Below, one piece after another: positions 7,597 to 16,711 of a stretch of DNA of 64,000 nt. The position numbers and the translations under genes were made by a program. The stretch covers positions 1 through 64,000 of the forward strand of contig CAYPXR010000001.1 in NCBI GenBank assembly GCA_964414585.1. Direction: 5' to 3'. Each line of letters starts with the position of its first letter. Position 1 is the stretch's first letter. Source of the DNA: DATEMU01 sp964414585. Lineage in GTDB: Bacteria; Planctomycetota; Phycisphaerae; UBA1845; UTPLA1. The notes beneath the pieces were generated by a model. That model had not been told where the DNA came from and did no database searches. It saw only the letters and a program-made list of their open reading frames with translations.

Positions 7597-8628
7597 CTAC
7601 CGTGCCGAATTCGCGGCGGCGATAGACATCCGACATTTTTTGACGAAGTCGTCGTCGATCGGACCGAAGCTTTTTTGGAAAACGGCCAACTCCAGATCGG
7701 TCGAACCCGCGGGGCTGGAAAGAAAAGGCGCGAACGCCCTGGGTTCATGGTGGATGAGATAATAGACGATGGCCCAGGCGGCCGCGTAGGCCCGCGCTGA
7801 GTTTTCCGCCCCAGGGGCCAGCGGCCTGGGATCGGCGATCACGGATCGGAAAAGTGTGAGGCAATCCCCGGCGTTGATGGCCAGAAAATCGGCGGCTCGA
7901 TAGGGGCTTATCGCCTCGGCGGACTCAAACTGCATTGCCAGACCTTCCTGAAGCCAGCGTCGATCCCGCATCTGGGCAGTCTGCACTCCGATGTTGAAAA
8001 GCACCTGGTGGGCGAGTTCGTGCCGGAAAACCGTCTCGTTGATGATCTGCTCGTGCGCGGTAATCTCGCGCTGAGCCTCGTCGACATTCCTGCCAGACGA
8101 CGATTCCGACATCGGGCTTGCAACTTCACGCCGCTTGTCGCGGATCAACGGCCCCCCCGCCGAATTGAACATCACGCACCGATTATTCATCTGGTCGAAA
8201 AAACCCGGAACGCTGGGACTGATGACAAATCCGCCGGGTCGCAGAAATCGTTCATAGTCCTCCCACTTTTCAAAGCAAATGACCAGCAACTTCTTCGTCG
8301 GCGGGCGGGTCGTCAGTCGAAGCCGACCGGCGAAAACGTTGACCCGCGACCATATCTCCTCCGCCAGTCGATTGACCGCGGTCGTTCGCTTGGAGTCGGC
8401 ATCGGAAAGTACCGTAAAATGCGCACTGTACGTCGCCGCGAACCGCGGACCGAGCCTGGCCAGTGTCTCCCGCGCCGTCGATGTATCCGACGGAAGGCCG
8501 GCGTCGAGCGGCGGCGGTTCGCTCTGCGCGATCGCGGATTGAACGAAAAGACTGCCGAGTGCGATGAGATGAATCGAACGGCGCGCCAAGCCGTCCCAAC
8601 ACGGCGATTTAGCTGGTGACGTGCTCAT
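7597..8628 (-). CDS. DUF1570-type secreted protein with HELAH motif
   Basis: 343 residues. A signal peptide ends near residue 35 (SAIAQ). A zinc-metallopeptidase signature HELAH sits at 203-207, and a downstream WLQEGLAMQFE places a third ligand candidate at Glu228, the gluzincin pattern. The layout matches the DUF1570 proteins common in planctomycetes, whose peptidase activity is predicted rather than shown. The ATG overlaps the end of the upstream TIM-barrel gene by 20 bases, and the gene ends just before the FolD-like start, so the four genes are probably co-transcribed. Export is inferred from the signal peptide. Confidence 0.75.
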   Translation of the reverse strand: MSTSPAKSPCWDGLARRSIHLIALGSLFVQSAIAQSEPPPLDAGLPSDTSTARETLARLGPRFAATYSAHFTVLSDADSKRTTAVNRLAEEIWSRVNVFAGRLRLTTRPPTKKLLVICFEKWEDYERFLRPGGFVISPSVPGFFDQMNNRCVMFNSAGGPLIRDKRREVASPMSESSSGRNVDEAQREITAHEQIINETVFRHELAHQVLFNIGVQTAQMRDRRWLQEGLAMQFESAEAISPYRAADFLAINAGDCLTLFRSVIADPRPLAPGAENSARAYAAAWAIVYYLIHHEPRAFAPFLSSPAGSTDLELAVFQKSFGPIDDDFVKKCRMSIAAANSAR

Positions 8629-9514
8629 AGCCTTGTCGCGGGGCGTACTTGTCGCCTTTGTATGCGGTCAGGGGAACCGGCTTCTCATCGAGGAATGGCT
8701 GAAGATATTTCGACGCGGCCGGAAGCGCCTTGTCGGCCTCGGCCAGCGACGGCGTCCAGAGCTTGGGCCAGTCGAAGACGAGATAACCCCGATAGCCGAT
8801 GCCCTTGAGGAGTTGGACCATCCGGGGGATTTCGATGGTGCCCTGCCCGGGGAGGGCATATCCCTCAAAGTGACCGGCCTCATCAAACTTTCCGTCGGTC
8901 ACGTGCATGAGACCGATCCTCGCGCCGAGCCGGGGAATCGACGTCGTCGGTCGCTCGCGTCGGGCCCGCGCGGCAAAGGGGTTCCAGCAACATTTGACCG
9001 CCGGGCTGTCGGCGGCGTCCACGAGATACCACATGGCGCCGCTATCGACGAAATCGCCGCTGTTTTCGATCAGGATCGTCACTCGCCGCTCGGCGGCGTA
9101 GGACGCCAATTCCCGCAAGGCCGCCGCGATCCGGCCCAGCACGGTCTCGCGTTTTTCATAACCCAGGAAACGGGCCTTGGGAATTTCCGCGCCAAAGACG
9201 CGAACAAAGGGGCACTCCAGCTTGCTCGCGAGATCGATGTACTCGCGGACCTGCGCCTGGTTCTCGGCGACCAACTTGGGATCGCTCATGTGAAAGGCGG
9301 CGGAGGTTGCGAGACAGACGATCTCCACACCGGTGTCGCGCATCAGCTTGGCGATCTTGGCCGGGTTGGCGGCCAGTTGCGGCGCCAGCGGCAAATGCAT
9401 CTGCCCTTCCAGGCCGCGAAGCTCGATGCCTTGATAGCCGTAATCCTTGGCTTTCTCGACCATGGTGGCGAGGTTCCACCCGGGACAAGCGACGCTGCTG
9501 AACGCGAGTTTCAT
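8609..9514 (-). CDS. Sugar phosphate isomerase/epimerase-like TIM-barrel protein
   Basis: 301 residues of the xylose isomerase-like TIM-barrel superfamily (AP endonuclease 2 fold). Supporting strings are the N-terminal LAFSSVACPGW, GYQGIELRG near residue 27, the metal-site-like ILIENSGDFVDS near 147, HVTDGK near 205 and the C-terminal YRGYLVFDWPKLW. Relatives isomerise or epimerise sugars and inositols with a divalent metal, or remain uncharacterised. No sugar-transport or kinase neighbour hints at the substrate. It is the first gene of the minus-strand run that continues with the DUF1570, FolD-like and TauE/SafE genes. A signal peptide is absent, so it is cytoplasmic. Confidence 0.8.
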   Translation of the reverse strand: MKLAFSSVACPGWNLATMVEKAKDYGYQGIELRGLEGQMHLPLAPQLAANPAKIAKLMRDTGVEIVCLATSAAFHMSDPKLVAENQAQVREYIDLASKLECPFVRVFGAEIPKARFLGYEKRETVLGRIAAALRELASYAAERRVTILIENSGDFVDSGAMWYLVDAADSPAVKCCWNPFAARARRERPTTSIPRLGARIGLMHVTDGKFDEAGHFEGYALPGQGTIEIPRMVQLLKGIGYRGYLVFDWPKLWTPSLAEADKALPAASKYLQPFLDEKPVPLTAYKGDKYAPRQGYEHVTS

Positions 9515-9654
9515 TCATTCGACTCCGATGTATCGGTCACCGCCGCCCTGCATCACCGCGGCTGTGGCGTACGATAGCGCAAGGATGGCAACGAGTCAAA
9601 GTGACTTTGCAGGTCTAACTCATCGCATTTGGGTACGAGGATGCGGAAATCATC

Positions 9655-10497
9655 CTAAATGATGATGTCGGCGTCGTCGTCATCGATGGGGCGAGCGCGC
9701 TGCGCGTAGGCCGGGATGGGCCGGTGCGGCAGGGCGTAGATCAGCGCCGCGCCGGCGGCGAAGCCGCCGATGTGGGCCCAGTAGGCGACGGGGTCGGAGC
9801 CGGACCGGCCGGCCATCGTCGCGGGGTAGAGGTTCTGCAAGACGATGTAAATGCCGAGGAAGACCCACGCGGGCAGTTTCGCCGTGAACCAGTACCAGCC
9901 GAGCGGGATAATGGCGAGGATGTGCGCGTGCGGAAACAGCAGGATGTACGCCCCCATCACGCCGCTGATCGCACCGCTGGCCCCAACGAGCGGCACCCAG
10001 CTTTCGTTGAAATAGGTATGCGCGAGATTGCCGACCGCGCCGGTGACCAGATAGAAGATCAGGAAAAGCGGCTTGCCCAGCTTGTCCTCAATATTGTTGC
10101 CGAAAATCCAAAGGTACAGCATGTTGCCCAGCAAATGCATCCAGCCGCCGTGCAGGAACATGCAGGTGATCAGGCAGACCCACGGCGATACGGCCGACGC
10201 GGCGGAGACCGGAAGCTCCTGCCGGACCATGATCGGTTGGCCGAAAAGATCGACATGCCTGCGGCCGAAGCGATCGACCGCCGGCGTTTCCGGGGCGTGG
10301 TCGGGGAGTTTGTTGCGGAAGTTTTCGGTTCCTTGAACCAGCTTGGCGGGAATGAAGCCGTACTTCCAGACGAACGCCTCCGCATCGCCTGGCGACAGGC
10401 TGACCTGGAATAGGAAGATCAGGACGTTGACGGTAATCAGGGCGATCGTCAGGACCGGCGTGCCGTGGGTTGGATTGTCGTCGCGGATGGGGATCAT
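9655..10497 (-). CDS. Rhomboid family intramembrane serine protease
   Basis: 280 residues with about six or seven membrane helices. The catalytic dyad is visible: Ser174 in GASGAISG and His242 in AHIGGFAAG. The HGGWMHLLGNMLYLWIFG string of the rhomboid L1/TM2 region is at 116-133. A hydrophilic insert of about 55 residues (52-106) separates the first helix from the core. The protein cleaves membrane-anchored substrates within the bilayer; the substrate is unknown. Its start overlaps the stop of the MogA-like gene by four bases (ATGA type), indicating translational coupling. The C-terminus is an acidic DDDDAD tail. Confidence 0.9.
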   Translation of the reverse strand: MIPIRDDNPTHGTPVLTIALITVNVLIFLFQVSLSPGDAEAFVWKYGFIPAKLVQGTENFRNKLPDHAPETPAVDRFGRRHVDLFGQPIMVRQELPVSAASAVSPWVCLITCMFLHGGWMHLLGNMLYLWIFGNNIEDKLGKPLFLIFYLVTGAVGNLAHTYFNESWVPLVGASGAISGVMGAYILLFPHAHILAIIPLGWYWFTAKLPAWVFLGIYIVLQNLYPATMAGRSGSDPVAYWAHIGGFAAGAALIYALPHRPIPAYAQRARPIDDDDADIII

Positions 10498-10997
10498 GGG
10501 CCGGCGTTACCGAGTTCCTTTTGGCAATCCATCGGCTTGCCGGAGCAGATTTTGATAAGGTGTTTCACGGCCGGGCCGACGAGCGTCAGGCATTCGCGAA
10601 CACCCTTGGGGCTGCCCGGCAGCATCACGACGAGCGTCGTGCCGATCAGGCCCGCCCCGCCGCGCGAGATGATGGAAAGCGGCGTTCGCGTGAAGGTGCC
10701 GGTCCGCATGATCTCGCCGAAGCCGGGCAGTGGCCGGTCGAATAGCGGCGTCAAAGCCTCGGGCGTCACGTCGCGCGCGGCGATGCCCGTCCCGCCGGTA
10801 GTGACGATGACGGCGACGCGTCCGACAAGTTCGCGCACCGCTTGTTGGATTGCGGCGACGTCGTCCGGCACGACCTGGCGATGCGTGACGGTGAGACCGA
10901 TTTCGAGAAGGAGTTCCTCAGCGGTCGGCCCACTGGTATCCGCCCGGTCACCGGCAGATCGGGTGTCGGAGATGGTGAGAACGGCCGCGTCTGGCAT
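10494..10997 (-). CDS. MogA/MoaB-type molybdopterin-binding protein
   Basis: 167 residues, a single MoCF-binding domain. The signature TTGGTGIAARDVTPEA (about 66-81) and the PGSPKGV string near 127 are the conserved molybdopterin-binding elements of the MogA/MoaB/Cnx1G family. Members adenylylate molybdopterin before metal insertion. The family call is firm, but MogA and MoaB cannot be separated from motifs alone. No other molybdenum cofactor gene is adjacent; a MoaD-like gene lies 36 kb away. It is followed without gap by the rhomboid gene and preceded by the PhoR-like kinase at 47 bases. Confidence 0.85.
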   Translation of the reverse strand: MPDAAVLTISDTRSAGDRADTSGPTAEELLLEIGLTVTHRQVVPDDVAAIQQAVRELVGRVAVIVTTGGTGIAARDVTPEALTPLFDRPLPGFGEIMRTGTFTRTPLSIISRGGAGLIGTTLVVMLPGSPKGVRECLTLVGPAVKHLIKICSGKPMDCQKELGNAGP

Positions 10998-11044
10998 GGG
11001 CGGATGTTAGCATTTCGCGGGGGCAGCGGCAATTTACATTGCCA

Positions 11045-12862
11045 TCAAGAGACGGTCTTTCCATTCGTTCCGGCTTCCGATCGCGATAGCGGAATCCAAA
11101 ATCGGACCGTCGTGCCGCGGTCGACCTCGCTGGCGATCGATACCTCACCGCCCATGGCGTGGACCGCGTGCTTGACGATGGCGAGGCCCAGGCCGGTGCC
11201 GCCGACCGAGCGGTCGCGCGACTTGTCGACTTGATAGAACCGCTCGAACACGCGTTCGAGGTCCTGGCGCGGGATCCCGCAGCCGTCGTCCTGCACCTCG
11301 AAGACGGCGCGATCCTCCTCGGCGCGGCAGCGCAGGTCGATCCGCCCGCCCGGCGCGATGAACTTCACGGCGTTATCGATCAGGTTTCGAAGGACGAGTT
11401 CGAGCCATCGCTGATCGGTCTCGACGGATTGCACCTCGCTCGTGCCCTGGATTTCGGCATTCTTGTTTCGAATGGATTCGGTGAAGGGGGCCTTGAGCGC
11501 CGCAAAGACCTCGGCGGGATCGAACGAAGTCGGCGCAAGTTCCACCACTGGCGACTCTACCTTGTTCAGGTGCATCAAATCTTCGGTGAGATTCTGGAGT
11601 CGAACGGCATGTCGATCGATCACGCCCATGAAACGGCTTTTCGTCGGTCCGTCGAGGCCGTCGGAGCGAAGGGTCTCAACCGCCGCGCGAATAGCGGCCA
11701 CCGGCGTGCGCAGTTCGTGGGAGGCGTTGGCGACGAAGTCAGCCTTCATCGCGGCGGAACGCGCCAACTCGGTGATGTCGCGTACGCATACCAACCAGGC
11801 GATCGGTGTGTTGGGATCGTTTAGGCGGACGATGGTGACGGTGACCGTTCGCTGGTGGCCGGAGACCTCGAGATTGACGTCGCGGCGGAGTTCCGGCTCT
11901 GAAGAACGAACCGCCTCGCTCCAGAGCGTCGCCAAGGCCGTGTGGCGAAGACCGGCCGAAAGCGGCCAGCCGACGAGCGTGCCCTGGGTGCCGAGCAATT
12001 CCCGCGCGGAAGGGTTGGCCTTGAGGACGACGCCGTGCTCGTTGACGGCGATGACGCCTTCTTCCAGGTTGCCGAGGGTGACTTCGAGATCTTGACGCTG
12101 GTGTTGAACCTCGCGGATTCGGGCCTCCAGGTTTTCGCGCATTCGCTCCAACGATCCGGCGACCTGGCCGACTTCATCGTCGATGCTGACTTCGACGCGC
12201 GTCGAGAGATCGCCGGTGGAGAGCTGGTGCGCCCAGGCACTGACTTTTTGAATCGGCTCCGCCAGTGTGACGGCGAGGAAATAAGCGATGAGCAGGGCCA
12301 ACGGCACCGCGACCGCCAGGCCGACCAGAATCCACTGGCGCAGAACCGCTTCATGATGGGCAAAGTCCTCCGCCGGCGCCGCCACGCGCACGACTGCGAC
12401 GACCTGATGGTCGCGCTTTAGGGGGACTGCGATGTAGTTGAAGGGGCGGCCGACCGACGTGCTGGTTCGTTCGTCATGTCCCACGCGACCGGCAATAGCA
12501 TCGATGACTTCCCGGCGATGTCCGTGATTTTCCATGTCCACGGCATGGGCGTGGGAATCGGCCAGGACGCGGCCGTCGGGCGCGATAATCGTCAGGCGAA
12601 GGCCCGTTCGCTCGCGCACTTCGGAGCAGGCTCGTTTCAAAGCCGTGTCATTCTCGAACGGCCAATCGGAATCGATGGCCATCGCCGCCAACTGCGCGTG
12701 GTTGGTCAGTTGAATGGTCATGTACTCGCTGAACCAGCGTTCCATGATCTGCCAGGTCAGAACGCAGATCACGAGCATCCCGGCGGACAAGAGGAATCCC
12801 AGGCGCGTGAAAACGCGGCGGAAGAAGCGCCCCTTCCAGATTCTCAGGGAGCCGGACGGCAT
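11045..12862 (-). CDS. phoR: PhoR-like PAS sensor histidine kinase
   Basis: 605 residues. Order: transmembrane helix 20-40, periplasmic sensor 41-173, second helix 176-200, HAMP about 200-250, PAS about 260-365, HisKA with phospho-acceptor His382 (FVANASHELRTP), and the ATPase domain about 485-595 with N box (LRNLIDNAVKF), G1 (QDDGCGI), F (FERFYQ) and G2 (GGTGLGLAIVKH). This is the architecture of PhoR/ResE kinases. It lies ten bases after the PhoB-like regulator, and both are divergent from a DUF47-PiT phosphate uptake pair, so phosphate sensing is the likely role. The symbol is assigned by context as well as similarity. Confidence 0.85.
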   Translation of the reverse strand: MPSGSLRIWKGRFFRRVFTRLGFLLSAGMLVICVLTWQIMERWFSEYMTIQLTNHAQLAAMAIDSDWPFENDTALKRACSEVRERTGLRLTIIAPDGRVLADSHAHAVDMENHGHRREVIDAIAGRVGHDERTSTSVGRPFNYIAVPLKRDHQVVAVVRVAAPAEDFAHHEAVLRQWILVGLAVAVPLALLIAYFLAVTLAEPIQKVSAWAHQLSTGDLSTRVEVSIDDEVGQVAGSLERMRENLEARIREVQHQRQDLEVTLGNLEEGVIAVNEHGVVLKANPSARELLGTQGTLVGWPLSAGLRHTALATLWSEAVRSSEPELRRDVNLEVSGHQRTVTVTIVRLNDPNTPIAWLVCVRDITELARSAAMKADFVANASHELRTPVAAIRAAVETLRSDGLDGPTKSRFMGVIDRHAVRLQNLTEDLMHLNKVESPVVELAPTSFDPAEVFAALKAPFTESIRNKNAEIQGTSEVQSVETDQRWLELVLRNLIDNAVKFIAPGGRIDLRCRAEEDRAVFEVQDDGCGIPRQDLERVFERFYQVDKSRDRSVGGTGLGLAIVKHAVHAMGGEVSIASEVDRGTTVRFWIPLSRSEAGTNGKTVS

Positions 12863-12872
12863 GTTCTATCGC

Positions 12873-13583
12873 TCAGCAAGCCACGGGGGTCCCCTGCCAG
12901 ACGTCGGCAAATCGATATCCAACGCCCCGGACGGTCTCGACCAGGTCCCGATGCTGGCCGAGCTTACGCCGAAGTGAAGTCACATGCACGTCGATGGTAC
13001 GGTCGGTCACGGCGATATCCGGGCCCATGGCCTTGCTCATGAGTTGATCCCGCGAAAGCACGCGCGCCTTCGCGGAAACAAGGGCTTCCAGCAATCGAAA
13101 CTCGGTAAGCGTCGTGGGAATTTCGAGGCCGTCCAATTCAACGACATGCCGGGCCCGATTGACCACCAAGGGGCCGGCGCGAAGGATGGTTTCCTCGTCG
13201 GCGATCGGCTTCCTTCGTCGGAGGACGGCCGCCACGCGGGCGAGAAGCACGTCGACGCTAAATGGCTTGGTCACGTAGTCGTCGGCGCCCAGTTGTAGAC
13301 CGAGAACGACGTCCCCCTCGCCGGTCAAGGCGGTCAGCATGATGATCGGGATGGCCCTGGTGGAAATATCGCTTTTGAGCGCCATGGCGACATCGCGCCC
13401 GCTGGCGCGAGGAAGCATGATGTCAAGGATGATGAGCGAAGGCTTATCTCGGCGCGCAATCGCCAGCGCGGCCTCGCCGTCCTGCGCCGTCACCACCTGA
13501 TACTGATTGCGTTCGAGATTAAAACGAATGAGGTCGACGAGGTCCTGCTCGTCGTCGACGACGAGTATCTTTTCGCCAGCCAT
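12873..13583 (-). CDS. phoB: PhoB-like response regulator
   Basis: 236 residues from the ATG at 13583, set by GGGAGGA five to ten bases upstream; the frame continues 68 codons further without support. The receiver domain has the acidic pair D10/D11, phospho-acceptor Asp54 (IILDIMLP) and Lys in DYVTKPF. The C-terminal winged helix (OmpR/PhoB type) contains TEFRLLEAL, DQLMSKAMG and TIDVHVTSLRRKLG. It binds promoter DNA after phosphorylation by the adjacent kinase. Its own upstream region carries an 11-bp-periodic TTAAC repeat that may be its binding site. PhoB is favoured over other OmpR-type regulators because of the neighbouring phosphate transport genes. Confidence 0.88.
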   Translation of the reverse strand: MAGEKILVVDDEQDLVDLIRFNLERNQYQVVTAQDGEAALAIARRDKPSLIILDIMLPRASGRDVAMALKSDISTRAIPIIMLTALTGEGDVVLGLQLGADDYVTKPFSVDVLLARVAAVLRRRKPIADEETILRAGPLVVNRARHVVELDGLEIPTTLTEFRLLEALVSAKARVLSRDQLMSKAMGPDIAVTDRTIDVHVTSLRRKLGQHRDLVETVRGVGYRFADVWQGTPVAC

Positions 13584-13744
13584 AGTTCCTCCCTGAACAT
13601 CCGGTATTTGTCGTGAAATCATCATTATCTGGCGCAGCCAGGACGTCATTATACAGCAAGTTTGTTTTTGAATAGCCCATGATTTGCCCACCCACATACC
13701 GGAACCACCTCGCGTGTCGAAGACGAGCCGGGGACTCGCATTGA

Positions 13745-13772
13745 TTAACCAAAACTTAACAAACCGCAACCT
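13745..13772. promoter_or_regulatory. Pho-box-like direct repeat
   Basis: TTAACC (13745-13750), TTAACA (13756-13761) and the weaker CAACCT (13767-13772) are spaced by exactly five bases, an 11-bp period. This is the geometry and core of PhoP/PhoB-type boxes. It lies between phoB and the DUF47-PiT genes, about 160-195 bases from each start. Confidence 0.5.
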
Positions 13773-13940
13773 GTGAGGCCGGCACATATTATGACGAGAG
13801 GCCGTGTTCCTGGTGACGTTGTCAAATCACGCCAACATTTAGCGGACTTCCGTTGTTTGCAGCCACGGGTCTGCCGGGTAGAATCCAAATGCGCGGTAAT
13901 TTATCCGACGATCGCGAACAACTCGTACCCGAGGGCATTT

Positions 13941-14564
13941 GTGTTCAGCATCATCCCACGCGACACCGGTTTCTTCGACCTGTTTGAAAAAGCGGCTGGC
14001 ATTGTTCACAACGCCAGCCAGGCCTACGCCAATGTCGTGCGCGATTACGCCAATCGGGACGAGCAAATCAGCCGAATCCGTCAGTACGAACACGACGGCG
14101 ACGAAGTGGTTCATCGAACGCTCGAAAAACTCGACAAGACTTTTGTCACGCCATTCGATCGCGAAGACATTCATGCTTTGATGAAGCTCATGGACGACGT
14201 GATCGATGAGATCGACGCGGCGTCCAAGCGACTGGCCCTGTATCAGATTCACGAGCCCTCGCCCTGGATCATCAAGCAGACGGAGATCCTGGTTCGCTCG
14301 AGCACGCTGGTCGGCGAGGCGGTCAAGCGACTGCGCGATCTTCGCAGGCCCAACGGACTCCAGCAAAAGCTGGTGGAAATACACCTGCTCGAAAATATGG
14401 GCGACGAAAACAACCACTCCGCCATCGCCGAACTTTACGCGACCACCAAGGACCCGATGTTTGCGATGAAGTGGAAAGAAATCTATGACCTGACCGAGCG
14501 GGCCATCGACCGCTGCGAGGACATCACCAACACCATCGAAGCGATCGTCCTGAAGAACACATGA
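13941..14564 (+). CDS. DUF47 / PhoU-like regulator of PiT transporter
   Basis: 207 residues from a GTG at 13941, chosen because GAGGG lies six bases upstream and the family's usual N-terminus (SIIPRDTGFFDLFEKAA) starts there. The protein is an all-helical PhoU-related DUF47 protein with the metal-binding-type strings YEHDGDEVVHRTLEKLDKTFVTPFDREDIHAL and DLTERAIDRCEDITNTIEAIVLKN near the end. DUF47 genes are regularly paired with PiT transporters and are thought to modulate them. The pit gene begins 12 bases downstream, so the two form an operon. Divergent phoB/phoR on the other side strengthens the phosphate role. Confidence 0.88.
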   Translation: MFSIIPRDTGFFDLFEKAAGIVHNASQAYANVVRDYANRDEQISRIRQYEHDGDEVVHRTLEKLDKTFVTPFDREDIHALMKLMDDVIDEIDAASKRLALYQIHEPSPWIIKQTEILVRSSTLVGEAVKRLRDLRRPNGLQQKLVEIHLLENMGDENNHSAIAELYATTKDPMFAMKWKEIYDLTERAIDRCEDITNTIEAIVLKNT

Positions 14565-14576
14565 TCCGCGCGCGTC

Positions 14577-15599
14577 ATGCTTATCTACATCATCATCATT
14601 GTCATCATCGCCCTGCTCTTCGACTTTAGTAACGGATTTAACGATGCCGCCAATTCCGTGGCGACGATCGTGGCGACGCGCGTCCTGTCGCCCCGAAAAG
14701 CAGTGTTGTGGGCGGCCTTCTTTAATTTCGTGGCGGCTTTCGGCTTCGAAACACATGTGGCCTCCACCATCGGCAAGGGCCTCGTGACGCCCGAGATCAT
14801 CGATCCCCACTTGATCCTTGCCACGCTGATCTCAGCGATTGCCTGGACCGTTTTTTGCACGCAAAAAGGGCTCCCGATCAGCGTTTCGCACGCATTGATC
14901 GGCTCGATGGCGGGCGCCGCGTACATCAAGGGCGGCACCGGAGCCCTGCTCTGGTCCAAGCTGGGCGAGGTCGCCGTGTTCATTGTCTTGTCACCGGTGA
15001 TCGGGTTTGTGCTGGCGTGGATTCTCATGGTTTCGGTCTATTGGATTTGCCGAAAACGTACCCCGCGCGGTGTGGATGGGACGTTTCGCATCCTCCAACT
15101 TGCTTCCGCCGCGGTCTACAGTCTCAGCCACGGCCTCAACGATGCTCAGAAAACCATGGGGATTATTTTCGCGCTGCTCGTGAGTCAGCCGGCGCTGGCC
15201 GCTTATGCCTCGCACGGCGGCGATCCGAATTCCAAGGAACTGGCCTGGTGGATCATTCTCTCCTGCCATGCCGCCATCGCGGCGGGCACTTACATGGGCG
15301 GTTGGAAGGTCGTGCAGACGCTCGGCCACCGGGTGACCAAGCTTCAGCCGGTCGGCGGCTTTTGCGCCGAGACCGGCGGTGGCGTCACGATCCTCGCCTT
15401 ATCTCATTTTGGCATTCCCGTCAGCACGACGCATACGATCACGGGCGCGATTTTCGGCGTCGGGGTCACGCGACGGCTCTCGGCCGTTCGATGGGGCGTG
15501 GGAACGGAAATCTTGACGGCTTGGGTGCTGACGCTGCCCGCCGCGGCCGGAATGGCGGCCTTCCTCTACTTCCTCATCGCACTTGTTGTGAATCGGTGA
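14577..15599 (+). CDS. pit: PiT family inorganic phosphate transporter
   Basis: 340 residues, about ten membrane helices. Both halves carry the PiT signature: FDFSNGFNDAANSVATIVATR near residue 16 and SHGLNDAQKTMGIIFALL near 183, the inverted duplication typical of low-affinity, cation-coupled phosphate transporters. The protein is of usual bacterial PiT length. It is co-transcribed with the DUF47 gene and ends 26 bases before the convergent glycosyltransferase gene. Regulation by the divergent PhoBR system is inferred from the Pho-box-like repeat between the arms. Sulfate or another anion is possible but less likely. Confidence 0.92.
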   Translation: MLIYIIIIVIIALLFDFSNGFNDAANSVATIVATRVLSPRKAVLWAAFFNFVAAFGFETHVASTIGKGLVTPEIIDPHLILATLISAIAWTVFCTQKGLPISVSHALIGSMAGAAYIKGGTGALLWSKLGEVAVFIVLSPVIGFVLAWILMVSVYWICRKRTPRGVDGTFRILQLASAAVYSLSHGLNDAQKTMGIIFALLVSQPALAAYASHGGDPNSKELAWWIILSCHAAIAAGTYMGGWKVVQTLGHRVTKLQPVGGFCAETGGGVTILALSHFGIPVSTTHTITGAIFGVGVTRRLSAVRWGVGTEILTAWVLTLPAAAGMAAFLYFLIALVVNR

Positions 15600-15625
15600 T
15601 CGGTTCCGCCGTCGTGGACGCTACT

Positions 15626-16555
15626 CTAGCGGCGTCGGCGTAGCAGCGAATCCAACTCCAGAAAACGGAAGTTGATGAGTTGCACAATCACGCCGATGCT
15701 CGTAGCCATGAGGCTCATGGCCATGAACGTGGCCGCGAGGACGATGAGCCACATCCTCTGGGTCGAGTCGTGCGGCCAGGCGCCCCAATAGACCGAGGCG
15801 CCGCACGCGCACGCCGCCACAAAAAGCAGAATGGCCAGCAGCCCGAAGAACGTCAACGGTTTGTAGGAGCGGAAGAGACTCAAGATCTTGAAGATGACGC
15901 GAAAGCCGTCTTGAAACGTGTTGAGTTTGGACTCGCTGCCGCTCGGGCGGCCGCGATACGTCACCGGCACTTCCTGTATGACCCACCGCCGATAGAGACA
16001 CTGAATCGTCATTTCCGTTTCAATGTCGAAACCGAAGGCCATGACCGGCAAATTCCGCGAGGCGAATCGGGTAAACGCGCGATAGCCGCTCATGATGTCC
16101 GTCAGCTTCGAACCGAAGATGAGGTTGATCATCGTCCGCACGAGCCAGTTGCCCAGCACGTGGAATCGACGATATGCGTCCGCCTCGTCCACCGCCTGCC
16201 GGCGACCGACCACCATGTCGGCTTCATGGTGCATCACGGGCCGCAGAAGATCGCGCACCCGCTCGGCCGGGTAGGTGTCGTCGCCGTCGACCATGACGTA
16301 GTAATCCGCATCGACCTTTTCCAACATCGCCGCGACGACGTGGCCTTTGCCCTGTTTTTTTTCTTGAAATACGACGGCCCCGACCGATCGAGCGATATCG
16401 CCGGTGCCGTCCGTGCTGTTGTTGTCGAAGACATAGATCGTCGCCTCGGGGATTTCACGGCGAAAGTCGGCGACGACCTTGGCGACGGTATTCGCCTCGT
16501 TGAAACAAGGGATGAGGACGGCGATCCTGGCTGAGGCCTCTTTGGATGATGTCAT
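15626..16555 (-). CDS. Membrane-anchored GT2 glycosyltransferase (DPM/DPG synthase-like)
   Basis: 309 residues. The GT-A domain at 1-225 shows IAVLIPCFNEANTV at the start, QGKGHVV, the metal-binding DxD region VDGDDTYP near 98, and the acceptor-side SGYRAF string near 158. Two hydrophobic segments near 240-262 and 275-298 anchor it in the membrane. This pattern matches dolichyl/polyprenyl-phosphate sugar transferases that load a lipid carrier with a sugar from a nucleotide donor. The donor cannot be told. It is divergent from kdsA, and envelope glycan synthesis is a reasonable context inference. Confidence 0.85.
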   Translation of the reverse strand: MTSSKEASARIAVLIPCFNEANTVAKVVADFRREIPEATIYVFDNNSTDGTGDIARSVGAVVFQEKKQGKGHVVAAMLEKVDADYYVMVDGDDTYPAERVRDLLRPVMHHEADMVVGRRQAVDEADAYRRFHVLGNWLVRTMINLIFGSKLTDIMSGYRAFTRFASRNLPVMAFGFDIETEMTIQCLYRRWVIQEVPVTYRGRPSGSESKLNTFQDGFRVIFKILSLFRSYKPLTFFGLLAILLFVAACACGASVYWGAWPHDSTQRMWLIVLAATFMAMSLMATSIGVIVQLINFRFLELDSLLRRRR

Positions 16556-16711
16556 TCGCCGAATCCTGATCGTACGGTTTCTTGCGACCGCATTTATACC
16601 CGAATCATTTTATGCGGCTACCGGGACGGTTCTCGTGCGGATTGCCGGATGCCCGATACGAGGTTATGTTTTCCACTCGAAACTCCGGGAAGGACGCGAG
16701 GACCTACTGAG

